From Heliomarina baculiformis (GTDB lineage: Bacteria > Pseudomonadota > Alphaproteobacteria > Rhodobacterales > Rhodobacteraceae), in assembly GCF_019966545.1 (NCBI RefSeq), contig NZ_JAIMIC010000008.1:62001-126000 (forward strand): a stretch of DNA of 64,000 nucleotides, given 5' to 3'. This document shows positions 1 through 8,683 of this stretch, piece by piece; the first letter of the stretch is position 1, and each line of letters opens with the position of its first letter. The notes under the pieces were generated by a model. That model saw only the letters and a program-made list of their open reading frames with translations, searched no databases and was not told the DNA's origin. A program made the position numbers and the translations under genes.

Positions 1-15
1 ACGGGCGATTCTGGA

Positions 16-933
16 ATGAGCGAAACACATTTGCCGCGCGCTGCCGTTCCGGCACAGGCTCCTGCCACGCAAAGCAACAACGTCCCGCTCGGTGTGGCGC
101 TCATGCTGGCGACCACGGTGGTTTTCTCACTCCAAGACGCGATCTCGCGCCATCTGGCAAGCGAATACAACACCATCATGGTGGTCATGATCCGCTACTG
201 GTTCTTCGCCACTTTCGTCATAGCGCTTGCGGCGCGCACGGCTGGCGGCTTGCGCGCGGCGGCGCGTACCAGCCAGCCGTATCTGCAGATTTTCCGCGGC
301 CTGATGCTGGCCGGGGAAATCTGCGTGGCAATCTACGGTTTTACCCTTCTGGGACTTGTTGAAAGCCATGCGGTGTTTGCCTGTTACCCGCTTCTGGTGG
401 CGGCGCTTTCCGGTCCAATCCTGGGCGAAAAGGTCGGCTGGCGACGCTGGACGGCCATCGCTATCGGCTTTGTCGGCGTGTTGATCATCCTGCAACCGGG
501 GTTTGGCGTCTTTGACCCACTGGCGGTGATTCCGCTGATCTCGGCGGTGATGTTCGCGGTCTACGGGCTTTTGACCCGCTATGCTGGACGGCAAGATCGC
601 ACGGCCACCTCCTTTTTCTGGACCGGCGTTACGGGCGCGGTGTTCATGACCGCGGTCGGTATATGGTACTGGGAGCCGATGACGCAGACTGACTATGCCT
701 GGATGGCCTTGCTGTGTCTGACAGGCGCTTCGGGCCACTGGCTGCTGATCCGCTGCTACGAGGCCGCCGAGGCCAGTGCGGTACAGCCCTTTGCCTATTT
801 CCAGCTGGTTTTTGCGTCGGCCATCGGGATGATCGTATTCGGCGAAGTGCTGCGCACCAATGTTGCCATTGGTGCAGCGATCATCGTGGCCGCCGGGCTG
901 TTTACCCTATGGCGCGAACGCCAGAAGAGTTGA
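16..933 (+). CDS. DMT-superfamily (EamA) inner-membrane transporter
   Basis: This 305-residue protein is almost entirely hydrophobic and can be read as about ten transmembrane helices in two EamA repeats (roughly residues 25-155 and 170-300), the usual layout and length of the drug/metabolite transporter superfamily. A short polar N-terminus precedes the first helix. It probably exports or imports a small metabolite, but the substrate cannot be read from sequence. Its 3' end overlaps the convergent transglycosylase gene by about 27 bp. The start ATG lies 15 bases into the window, so the promoter and any upstream partner are not visible. Confidence 0.85.
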   Translation: MSETHLPRAAVPAQAPATQSNNVPLGVALMLATTVVFSLQDAISRHLASEYNTIMVVMIRYWFFATFVIALAARTAGGLRAAARTSQPYLQIFRGLMLAGEICVAIYGFTLLGLVESHAVFACYPLLVAALSGPILGEKVGWRRWTAIAIGFVGVLIILQPGFGVFDPLAVIPLISAVMFAVYGLLTRYAGRQDRTATSFFWTGVTGAVFMTAVGIWYWEPMTQTDYAWMALLCLTGASGHWLLIRCYEAAEASAVQPFAYFQLVFASAIGMIVFGEVLRTNVAIGAAIIVAAGLFTLWRERQKS

Positions 934-2892
934 CCCGGCAAGCTCGCGCGAGAAGGGGATAGGCAAAGGGTCCTTGCCCAGCCGGGCGCGATAGACAGGC
1001 AGGCTCTCGGTGACCCGCATGACGTAGTTCCGGGTCTCGTCGAAGGGAATCATCTCGATCCAGTCGACGATCTCGACCTCGTCTTTCGGCTCGGCACGGC
1101 GCGGATCACCGTAAAGCTCCATCCAGCGCGAGGGGCGGCCCGGCCCGGCGTTATATCCTGCGGACATCATGACGACATTGCCGGTGAAATCGCCCGCGAG
1201 CGTCGCAAGGTAATTCGCGCCCAGCTTGGCGTTATAGTCCCATTCGCGCGTCAGCCGGCCCGTGTCATGGGCCGAGAGAATTCCAAGGCCCGTGGCGACG
1301 ATCTTGGCCGTCGCAGGCATTACCTGCATCAAGCCGCGCGCCCCGGCGCCGCTGATGACCGTGTGGTCGAATTCGCTTTCCCGGCGGGCGATGGCAAGGG
1401 TCATCTCGGGCGCCATCGGCAGATCCATCCGGCCGACGGGGTGTATGGGATAGTAAGCGCCGTAAAGGATCTGCCCCTGCCGCGCCGCGCGCTTGGCGAT
1501 CATCACCGCCAGATGGGGCCGTTCCATTTCGACCGCCATCTGCCCCATCTGCCCCGCGCCGATCTCATCCTGCGATTCGACTAGATGGGTAAGGAACCGT
1601 TCGCCAAGGTTTTCCTCTCCTGCTGTCAGCAGCATCAGCCCCGCCATCAGGACAGAGGAATCCATGAAAGCCGCATCGCGCCAGTCGGGCAATTCCGGTG
1701 GCTGGCGCAGGGACGGGTCAAACGGCAGCCCGGCTCGTTCCGCCGCAAGCAGACCGTAGAACGAGGTCTGGTATTGCGCGCCCATCGCATAGGCGAGCTT
1801 GGCCGCGTCGGCTTCACCCAGCGCCTCATGCGCCCGGCCCAGCCAGTACCCGCCGCGACCCTGCGAGATCGGGGATTGAACGGCGGCCTCGAAACGGCGG
1901 AAATGTTCCAGCGCGACCTTGGGGTTGTTTAACTTGCGCAGGGCAAGAAACCCGGAAAGCCATTCAAGATCGGCGTGGACATAGCCCGCTTCGGGCGTTG
2001 TGTGGTGCGACGCGGCGATATTGTAGGCCTGTGCCGGATCGCCCCTGCGCATCATCGCACGGGCAAGGTTGAGCCGGCGATAGGCCCATGCGCCGGGATC
2101 ACCCAGCGACTCGGCGTTCGAGCTGCGCTCAAGCATAAGGGCAATCGCGTCGGCGTCGCGCCCTTTCTTGTCGCGCCAGACAAACCGGTCATAGGCCATG
2201 CCGGGATCGTTCTGGAGCGATGCGGGCACGGCGGCAATCTTCGTATCGACGCCCGGAGCCTGTTGCTGCAGGGCGATCCGCGCCTCGGCAAGTTTACGGT
2301 GCGCGTCATTGACGATGTGCAGCATCTGCGCGGCACTGTCGAGGTGACCGTCCCACAACATGCGCGACAGCCGCGCCTCGTGATGAGGGGCCAGCAATTC
2401 CTTGTGCGCTGAGAGGTAGGCGGCCTGAATGGCGCTTCCCATTGGCATGGTGCGCCATGCCAGTACCAGCGCTGCCTCGCCATCGCCGCGGGCGTCCGTA
2501 TCGATCAGCGCATTGGCAAAGGCCAGCACGCCTTCGGGGCTTTGCGGTGGTGACTGGGTGAAAAACCGCAGCACTTCCGCCTGTCCCGTGGCCGCAATCG
2601 CCCCTTCGCTCTTGCGGCGCAGCCAGTCCAGACCCGGCCAGTCGGGGCGCCTGCCCAGAAAGGCAATGACCTCGCCGCCAGTGCCGCGCCCGGCCCGCAG
2701 CCGATGCCATTCGATCACGTCACGCCCGATGGATCCTTCGCGTCCGGCAGTGCGCAGGGCCGACTCGTAATCCCCTTGCCGCATCTCGATCATCGCGCGG
2801 CGCAGATCGTCGGCACTATCCGCCAAGGCGGGCAGTGCGAGAGCCGCCAAAATAAGGGCGAAAAGGGCCAGAACGCGTGTCATCACTTGCAT
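907..2892 (-). CDS. soluble lytic murein transglycosylase (Slt70-like)
   Basis: A periplasmic peptidoglycan-cleaving enzyme of about 660 residues. The N-terminus is a clear signal peptide ending in a PALA-type cleavage site. A long alpha-helical superhelical region (about residues 25-480) is followed by a C-terminal SLT domain with the catalytic Glu in ARRESEFD, then GARGLMQVMPATA and AGYNAGPGR. Length and domain order match Slt70 of Gram-negative bacteria. A second in-frame ATG three codons downstream (2883) has the better-spaced purine-rich site and may be the real start. It faces away from dapA, so the 240 bp between them should hold both promoters. Confidence 0.92.
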   Translation of the reverse strand: MQVMTRVLALFALILAALALPALADSADDLRRAMIEMRQGDYESALRTAGREGSIGRDVIEWHRLRAGRGTGGEVIAFLGRRPDWPGLDWLRRKSEGAIAATGQAEVLRFFTQSPPQSPEGVLAFANALIDTDARGDGEAALVLAWRTMPMGSAIQAAYLSAHKELLAPHHEARLSRMLWDGHLDSAAQMLHIVNDAHRKLAEARIALQQQAPGVDTKIAAVPASLQNDPGMAYDRFVWRDKKGRDADAIALMLERSSNAESLGDPGAWAYRRLNLARAMMRRGDPAQAYNIAASHHTTPEAGYVHADLEWLSGFLALRKLNNPKVALEHFRRFEAAVQSPISQGRGGYWLGRAHEALGEADAAKLAYAMGAQYQTSFYGLLAAERAGLPFDPSLRQPPELPDWRDAAFMDSSVLMAGLMLLTAGEENLGERFLTHLVESQDEIGAGQMGQMAVEMERPHLAVMIAKRAARQGQILYGAYYPIHPVGRMDLPMAPEMTLAIARRESEFDHTVISGAGARGLMQVMPATAKIVATGLGILSAHDTGRLTREWDYNAKLGANYLATLAGDFTGNVVMMSAGYNAGPGRPSRWMELYGDPRRAEPKDEVEIVDWIEMIPFDETRNYVMRVTESLPVYRARLGKDPLPIPFSRELAGSTLLAFAP

Positions 2893-3131
2893 TTCCCGAG
2901 CATCCGAGTTTAGAGCCTCTAGACGATAAAGCCTGTATAGGCGGGATCAACTCACTTTCGTGCCAGCGATCATCTTTGACCGGATGAGTCTCGTCCGCAC
3001 AACGCAACCCTGTCAGCGGATTTCACCCGCCGACGCAACCGAAATTACCGGACGGGAGACACCCGTCACCAAAAGCCCGGTGATTGATGGGGCAAACCCG
3101 TCAACATCACGTTAAACTACGGAGAGTGTCC

Positions 3132-4004
3132 ATGTTCAAAGGCTCAATGCCCGCCCTCGTTACCCCGTTCCGCGACGGCAAACTGGACATCTATGCACTC
3201 AAACGTCTGGTCGACTGGCATATAGAGGAAGGCTCCGCGGCCATAGTGCCCGTAGGGACCACTGGCGAAAGCCCGACCCTTAGCCACGAAGAGCATGAGC
3301 AGGTCGTCGAAGAGGTGGTAAACGCCGCAGCCGGGCGCGTACCGGTGATCGCGGGTGCCGGGTCGAACAACACGACCGAGGCCGTGCGCCTGATCCGTTT
3401 CGCGGAAAAAGCTGGTGCCGATGCCGCGCTTGTCGTTACGCCTTATTACAACAAGCCGACCCAGAAGGGGCTGATCGCGCATTTCACGGCGGTCCATGAC
3501 TGCTGCGACCTGCCGATCATCATCTACAACATCCCTCCGCGTTCGGTCATCGACATGGTGCCTGCGACGATGGGAGAACTGTCCAAGCTGCCCCGGATCA
3601 TCGGTGTCAAGGACGCGACCGCCAAGCTGGAACGTGTGAGCCAGCAGCGCGCCGCCTGCGGCAAGGATTTCGTCCAGCTTTCGGGTGAAGACGCGACCGC
3701 GCTTGCGTTCAATGCGCATGGTGGCGTGGGCTGTATCTCGGTCACGGCAAACGTCGCTCCCCGGCTCTGCGCCGAATTCCAGGCGGCCATGGCAGAGGGC
3801 GATTTCGTCAAGGCGCTTGAATATCAGGACCGGTTGATGCCGCTGCACGAAGCGATTTTCATGGAGCCCGGCGTAACCGGAGCAAAATACGGCCTTTCCC
3901 GTCTTGGGCTCTGCAGCGATGAAGTCCGCTCGCCGCTTACCGCGCTCGAAGACAGCACCAAGGCGGCGATCGATGCAGCCATGGAACATGCAGGTCTGAT
4001 CTGA
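3132..4004 (+). CDS. dapA: 4-hydroxy-tetrahydrodipicolinate synthase
   Basis: Condenses pyruvate with aspartate semialdehyde, the first committed step of lysine and diaminopimelate synthesis in the cytoplasm. The 290-residue protein has the family motifs: GTTGE (residues 43-47), Tyr106 in TPYYNKP, Tyr132 in YNIPPR and the Schiff-base Lys160 in GVKDATAK. The ATG at 3132 is preferred over an in-frame ATG at 3084 because GGAG sits just upstream and homologues begin MFKGS. It is monocistronic and convergent with the soe operon. Together with the neighbouring transglycosylase it forms a cell-wall pair, a common arrangement that may be coincidental. Confidence 0.96.
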   Translation: MFKGSMPALVTPFRDGKLDIYALKRLVDWHIEEGSAAIVPVGTTGESPTLSHEEHEQVVEEVVNAAAGRVPVIAGAGSNNTTEAVRLIRFAEKAGADAALVVTPYYNKPTQKGLIAHFTAVHDCCDLPIIIYNIPPRSVIDMVPATMGELSKLPRIIGVKDATAKLERVSQQRAACGKDFVQLSGEDATALAFNAHGGVGCISVTANVAPRLCAEFQAAMAEGDFVKALEYQDRLMPLHEAIFMEPGVTGAKYGLSRLGLCSDEVRSPLTALEDSTKAAIDAAMEHAGLI

Positions 4005-4034
4005 TCCTCTGCGGCCCGGCGTTGCTTGGCTGGC

Positions 4035-4910
4035 TTATGTTCGCTCACCATAGTAGAGGCCGACAACGTGTTCGGCCTCTGCAAAGAACAGCCATCTGGA
4101 TGTGACAACGCCGGTCAGGTGACTGACGACGGCCAGCGCTGCAAGAGCATGGCTGATAGGCAGAAGCAACAGAACGGCGGGCAGAACCACCATTAGCAGC
4201 AGTGCTATGACGCGCAGTTTGCGCGCATGTTTGCGACCCACCACGTAGATCATCTCGCGGGTCAGGTAATTGCCGCCCGTGTGAGGCGGTTCGAAAGAGC
4301 GAACCTTGCCGATGCTGCCAAGTCCGGTTGCCGTTGCGAGTGTCGTGCCGGAGCTGGCCAGTGCCTGATCGCCCCGCCACCAGTGGAGGCACTGGATCAC
4401 CCCTGCCAGAACCAGCAGCCAGGGCGCGACGCTTGTCATGCCAGCCAGCAGGGCGCCGCCTGACAGGCTGAGGCTCAGGAACAGAACCGGGGTCAACGGC
4501 TGATGCCAGCGGGGAACCGTCCGAAGCTGCGAATAGATCATCGACGTGGTAAAGACGGTCAGCAGGGAAAGTACGGCGCCAAGCCAACCGACGGGTGCGA
4601 TTGCGATCCCGGCGAAAAGAAGCCCGGCACCGAAAGCGGCCATGACAAGAAGCGTGGCAACAGAGCTCCAAGCCTCGCGGCTGAGCCAGCTTGTCTTCCA
4701 TTGGGTAAACGCCTTGAGCGCCCGCTCGGGATGCCCGAGGTGAAAGGTCGAGGCGAGCAAACCGCCGACCGCCAGCAGGTAGGCGAGCGCGAAGAACACG
4801 AAGGCAACCCAGTCTGTGACAGGCGGGAACCCAAGCCCGAGCCAGAAGAGCAGACCAAAGCCAAGCCCGGAGAGAGAGGTGAAAGCGATAACAGAAGCTG
4901 CGGGATTCAT
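4035..4910 (-). CDS. soeC: membrane anchor subunit of sulfite dehydrogenase (DmsC-like)
   Basis: A 291-residue integral membrane protein of the DmsC/NrfD-like anchor family with about eight predicted helices and the motif STFHLGHPERA in the second helical hairpin. It should tie the SoeAB catalytic dimer to the cytoplasmic membrane and pass electrons to quinone. The ATG at 4910 lies one base after the soeB stop codon, indicating translational coupling. The DmsC family also serves DMSO and polysulfide reductases; the sulfite dehydrogenase assignment rests on the adjacent xsc and tpa genes and on what is known of SoeABC in roseobacters. Confidence 0.85.
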   Translation of the reverse strand: MNPAASVIAFTSLSGLGFGLLFWLGLGFPPVTDWVAFVFFALAYLLAVGGLLASTFHLGHPERALKAFTQWKTSWLSREAWSSVATLLVMAAFGAGLLFAGIAIAPVGWLGAVLSLLTVFTTSMIYSQLRTVPRWHQPLTPVLFLSLSLSGGALLAGMTSVAPWLLVLAGVIQCLHWWRGDQALASSGTTLATATGLGSIGKVRSFEPPHTGGNYLTREMIYVVGRKHARKLRVIALLLMVVLPAVLLLLPISHALAALAVVSHLTGVVTSRWLFFAEAEHVVGLYYGERT

Positions 4911-4911
4911 G

Positions 4912-5652
4912 TCAAAGCCGGTCCAGCGCCCTGTCGAGCCAGCCAAGAAAACCGGGCAAATCAGTCGCTACTGGATCGAGTTGCTGCGTTTGCGTTTCGG
5001 CCATCCGATCCTTTGCACGCGGTGGCAGGTAACGGTTGACGGGGCGGGTGCCCTGCTCAGACATAAGCTCGATGCCACCACGTTCCCGCGTCAGTCGCGA
5101 CACATTGCTGTCGGGGTCCGCGAAATCGCCGAAGTGGCGCGCGCCGGCGGGGCATGTCCGCACACAGGCGGGTTCGCGATCTTCTTCGGGCAGGTTCTCG
5201 TTATAGATCCGGTCCACGCAGAGGGTGCATTTCTTCATCACCTTCTCGGCCCCGTCCATTTCACGCGCACCGTATGGACAGGCCCAGGCGCAGAGGCCAC
5301 ATCCGATACAGTCGGTTTCGTTGACGAGCACGATACCGTCCTCGACCCGCTTGTAGCTGGCGCCCGTCGGGCAGACAGTCACGCAGGGCGCGTCTTCGCA
5401 ATGCAGACAGGACTTGGGGAAATGGATCAGCTGCGCCGGTCCGCTGTCAGGCTGGACCTCGTAGGAATGCACGCGATTGAGGAACGTGCCGGTTGGTTCT
5501 GCGCCATAGGCATCCTGATCCGAGAGCGGTGCGCCGTAGTTCTCGGTGTTCCAGCCTTTACAGGATATCACGCAGGCGTGGCAGCCGACGCAGGTGTCGA
5601 GGTCGATGACCAGACCCAGTTTGCGGGTGGTTTCACCGGGAAGTTCGGTCAT
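4912..5652 (-). CDS. soeB: iron-sulfur subunit of sulfite dehydrogenase (DmsB-like)
   Basis: A 246-residue ferredoxin-type electron-transfer subunit with four cysteine clusters in the DmsB pattern: CVGCHACVISC, CLHCEDAPCVTVCP, CIGCGLCAWACP and CTLCVDRI with a later CVRTCP. These should bind four [4Fe-4S] centres that carry electrons from the molybdenum subunit to SoeC. There is no signal peptide, so it acts on the cytoplasmic side. The start at 5652 (MTELPGET) fits homologues; a longer frame reaches into the A/T-rich spacer and lacks family sequence. It lies between soeA and soeC on the same strand. Confidence 0.9.
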   Translation of the reverse strand: MTELPGETTRKLGLVIDLDTCVGCHACVISCKGWNTENYGAPLSDQDAYGAEPTGTFLNRVHSYEVQPDSGPAQLIHFPKSCLHCEDAPCVTVCPTGASYKRVEDGIVLVNETDCIGCGLCAWACPYGAREMDGAEKVMKKCTLCVDRIYNENLPEEDREPACVRTCPAGARHFGDFADPDSNVSRLTRERGGIELMSEQGTRPVNRYLPPRAKDRMAETQTQQLDPVATDLPGFLGWLDRALDRL

Positions 5653-5698
5653 CGCGCGGAAACCTTCGAAACGCCCAAAAAAACTGAAATTTTCTTGG

Positions 5699-5719
5699 CA
5701 AATTTTTTGGAAAAATTTG
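5699..5719. repeat. A/T-rich perfect inverted repeat between soeA and soeB
   Basis: CAAATTTTT and AAAAATTTG arms of 9 bp flank a 3-base loop inside the 94-bp soeA-soeB spacer, in otherwise G/C-rich DNA. It could form a weak RNA hairpin at an mRNA processing or stability boundary, or act as a protein-binding site. It is not a standard terminator, because soeB and soeC would then need their own promoter. Confidence 0.5.
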
Positions 5720-5746
5720 GGGATCTGGTCACGAAACCTTCCATTC

Positions 5747-8524
5747 TTACTGGTCCGCCGAATAGTGGATCGGTGGAAAAACCGGCTGGCTTTGGTCGGG
5801 AGGGGACACCTTCTCGATCCGGACACGCAGGTCGAACCACGCCGCCTGTCCTGTCACCGGATCTGAGTTCGACCAGCGCAGCCCATCGCCTTTTGGCGGC
5901 AGGAGCTCGGATATCAGATGGTTGAGCAGAAAGCCTGTTCTGGCCTCGGGCGCGTCGGGGTCCAGTGCCCACGCGCCCTTGCGTTTACCAATGGCATTCC
6001 ATGTCCAGATTGTATTCGAATTCAGCGCAGCCATTTCCATGACCGGCACGATGATCTCGCCATGTGCCGAACTAACCCGCGCCCAGTCGCCGTCCTGCAA
6101 CCCTTTTTCCCGCATCAGATTGCTTGGCACATAAAGCGGGTTTTGTCCGTGAAGTTGCCGCAGCCAAGCGTTCTGGCTGCCCCAGCTGTGATACATTGCC
6201 ATCGGGCGCTGCGTCAGCGCATGGATGTCAAAGCTTTCGTCCGCATCTTCACCATCGCTGTACCAGATCGGCAGCGGATCGAGTTTTTCCTTGATCTGGT
6301 CGCGCAGTGCCTCGGGAGGCTGGCGATCTCCGTGACCTTCCGCGGCAAGCTGGAACCGGCGCAGAGGTTCAACATAAAGCTGGAACAGATAGGGCTGGGG
6401 CTTGTCGTAGAAACCCGTCTCGACAGCCCAGTCCTGATAGGCCGAGTTCCACGGTTTGTAATAAGCGCATTCCTCGGGGATGTGCTTGATCCAGAATCCG
6501 CCGTTTTCAATATATCTGTCGATCTGGTCTGGCGGGGCCTCGCCGCGCCCCGGGCCGTTGCCCACTCGCCAGCCGGCAAGCGGACCAATCCCGGGGCGGC
6601 GTTCATGCGAGACGATGTAATCCGCGTAATCGGCGTATTTCTGGCTCCCGTCCGCATTCACGAATCCTGGCAGGCCTAGACGCGTGCCCAGATCGCAGAG
6701 AACCGACTGAAACCCGCGCACGTCCCGGTCAGGTTCGACGACGGGCCAGCGGATGGCATCGGCGGCGGCATCGGCCTCGCAGATCGGCCGGTCGAGTAGG
6801 GAAATGCAGTCATGCCGTTCAAGATAGGTCGTGTCAGGAAGGATCAGGTCTGCATAGGCCACCATTTCCGAGCTATAGGCATCCGAGTAGATGATCCGGG
6901 GAATGACATATTCGCCATCCTCACCCTTGTCCGTCAGCATCTCCATGACGTCGCCCGTGTTCATGGAGGAGTTCCACGACATGTTCGCCATGTAGAGAAA
7001 CAGCGTGTCGATCTTGTAGGGATCGCCGGCATGGGCATTGGAAATGACCATATGCATCAGCCCATGCGCCGACATGGGGTTTTCCCACGTAAAGGCCTTG
7101 TCGATCCGCGCAGGCGAGCCATCGGGTTTCAGCGCGAGGTCAACCGGCCCTTGAACAAATCCAAGGTGCGGGCCGTCCAGCGGCCCCCCGGGCGTCACGT
7201 TGCAATGGGGTTTGGGATGGGCCTCGGCAGGTTTCGGATAGGGAGGTTTGAAGCGGAAACCGCCAGGCGTTTCGACCGAACCGAGAATGATCTGCAACAC
7301 GTGCAGCGCGCGGCAGGTCTGAAACCCGTTGGAATGCGCAGAGATGCCGCGCATGGCGTGAAAACTGACCGGACGTCCGATCATGCTGCGATGGGTTTCG
7401 CCCCGGAAATCGGTCCATTCGCGGTCAAGATCGATAGCTTCGTCAAAGGCGACGCGGGCAAGCTCCGCCGCAATACTCCTTATCCTCGCCGCGCTGATGC
7501 CACAGCGCTCGGCTACATTCTCTGGCGCATATTCGGGGGACAGGTAGCGTTCGGCCATCCGGTGGAAAACTGTCCGATGGGTGATGTCTTTCTGATCGTA
7601 ACTGGCCGAGAGGTCGGGGCGCACGCCCGGCCGGTCGAAGGGCGCCAGTTCTTTCGACACACGGTCGATGACCAGCGGTTTGCCGTCGTCATCGCGCAGG
7701 AACAGACCGAATTCGGCGGAATCCGGGTCAGAATTCAACAGTACCGGCGCGTTTGTATAGCGCGACAGATAGTCGAGGTCTATTTTGCCCGCTGCCATAA
7801 GCACATGGACAAGCGACAGGATGAACAGGCCATCGGTGCCGGGCGTGATGCCGACCCATTCGTCGGCGATCGCGTTGTACCCCGTTCGGATCGGATTAAC
7901 CCCGATCACCTTAGCGCCGCGCGCCTTGATCTTGCCCAGCCCCATCTTGATCGGATTACTGTCGTGATCCTCGGCCACACCGAACAGCATGAAGAGTTTG
8001 GTGTGGTCCCAGTCGGGCTGCCCGAATTCCCAGAACGCGCCGCCCATTGTGTAAATCCCGGCGGTGGCCATGTTGACGGAACAAAATCCGCCATGCGCCG
8101 CGTAGTTCGGCGTGCCGAAATTCTGCGCCCAGAAGCTGGTGAAGGACTGCGACTGGTCGCGACCAGTAAAAAAGGCCAGTTTTTCAGGTGCTTTGTCGCG
8201 AAGTGGCGCCATCCATTCGGTGGCGAGATCGAGCGCTTCGTCCCAACTGATCTCTTTGAATTCGCCTGATCCGCGTGGCCCGACCCGTTTAAGAGGCGCG
8301 CGCAGCCGCGAGGGCGCGGTATGCTGCATGATCCCGGCCGACCCCTTGGCGCAGAGCACGCCCTTGTTCACCGGGTGATCACGGTTGCCTTCGATGTAAG
8401 AGACCTTGCCCGATTTCATGTGAACGTTGATCCCGCAGCGGCAGGCGCACATGTAACAGGTGGTCTTGCGGATCTCGTCGGAAACCCGGGGTGACGTATC
8501 AAGCTTGGGTTGGTGTAAGGCCAT
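5747..8524 (-). CDS. soeA: molybdopterin catalytic subunit of sulfite dehydrogenase
   Basis: A 925-residue Mo-bis-MGD oxidoreductase of the DMSO reductase family. The N-terminus carries a [4Fe-4S] site (Cys23, Cys26, Cys30, Cys58) directly, with no Tat signal, so the enzyme faces the cytoplasm. This fits SoeABC, described in Allochromatium and in roseobacters as the enzyme that oxidises sulfite released in the cytoplasm. A molybdopterin dinucleotide-binding domain occupies roughly the last 150 residues. Genes soeA-soeB-soeC follow xsc on the same strand, which supplies the sulfite. A polysulfide- or thiosulfate-reductase role is possible from family membership alone but fits this context less well. 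Confidence 0.88.
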   Translation of the reverse strand: MALHQPKLDTSPRVSDEIRKTTCYMCACRCGINVHMKSGKVSYIEGNRDHPVNKGVLCAKGSAGIMQHTAPSRLRAPLKRVGPRGSGEFKEISWDEALDLATEWMAPLRDKAPEKLAFFTGRDQSQSFTSFWAQNFGTPNYAAHGGFCSVNMATAGIYTMGGAFWEFGQPDWDHTKLFMLFGVAEDHDSNPIKMGLGKIKARGAKVIGVNPIRTGYNAIADEWVGITPGTDGLFILSLVHVLMAAGKIDLDYLSRYTNAPVLLNSDPDSAEFGLFLRDDDGKPLVIDRVSKELAPFDRPGVRPDLSASYDQKDITHRTVFHRMAERYLSPEYAPENVAERCGISAARIRSIAAELARVAFDEAIDLDREWTDFRGETHRSMIGRPVSFHAMRGISAHSNGFQTCRALHVLQIILGSVETPGGFRFKPPYPKPAEAHPKPHCNVTPGGPLDGPHLGFVQGPVDLALKPDGSPARIDKAFTWENPMSAHGLMHMVISNAHAGDPYKIDTLFLYMANMSWNSSMNTGDVMEMLTDKGEDGEYVIPRIIYSDAYSSEMVAYADLILPDTTYLERHDCISLLDRPICEADAAADAIRWPVVEPDRDVRGFQSVLCDLGTRLGLPGFVNADGSQKYADYADYIVSHERRPGIGPLAGWRVGNGPGRGEAPPDQIDRYIENGGFWIKHIPEECAYYKPWNSAYQDWAVETGFYDKPQPYLFQLYVEPLRRFQLAAEGHGDRQPPEALRDQIKEKLDPLPIWYSDGEDADESFDIHALTQRPMAMYHSWGSQNAWLRQLHGQNPLYVPSNLMREKGLQDGDWARVSSAHGEIIVPVMEMAALNSNTIWTWNAIGKRKGAWALDPDAPEARTGFLLNHLISELLPPKGDGLRWSNSDPVTGQAAWFDLRVRIEKVSPPDQSQPVFPPIHYSADQ

Positions 8525-8630
8525 TCAGTCCCGGGCGCGTCTAGGTATTCGTTCTGCTATTCAGGTCGTTGGTAAAACCCTGTCCCCGATGGGGCGTAAA
8601 AATTGGAACAAAGTCAACAGTTGCTGCCAG

Positions 8631-8654
8631 AACCCCGGCTTTGGCACCGGGGTT
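8631..8654 (-). terminator. hairpin downstream of xsc
   Basis: Arms AACCCCGG and CCGGGGTT (8 bp) flank an 8-base loop about 30 bp after the xsc stop codon and 107 bp before soeA. No clean T-run follows on the transcribed strand, so it may attenuate transcription or protect the xsc mRNA 3' end rather than fully terminate. Confidence 0.45.
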
Positions 8655-8660
8655 CGGCAT

Positions 8661-8678
8661 GTATGACGGATGTCATAC
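8661..8678. repeat. perfect 7-bp inverted repeat just after xsc
   Basis: GTATGAC and GTCATAC arms around a 4-base loop lie 5 bp beyond the xsc stop codon. With the GC hairpin at 8631-8654 it gives two consecutive stem-loops between xsc and soeA. It may be an RNA 3'-end structure or an operator for soeABC. Confidence 0.45.
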
Positions 8679-8683
8679 AGGTA

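Noticed and set aside
3144-3989. A 281-codon open frame opposite dapA
   Set aside because: Antisense to a fully conserved dapA; composition artefact.
4055-4080. 9-bp GC inverted repeat near the 3' end of soeC as a dapA terminator
   Set aside because: It lies inside the soeC coding sequence and no T-run follows on either side in the needed position.
6812-8269. A 485-codon open frame antisense to soeA
   Set aside because: It is a shadow of the G/C-rich soeA reading frame; no family motif and no ribosome-binding site.
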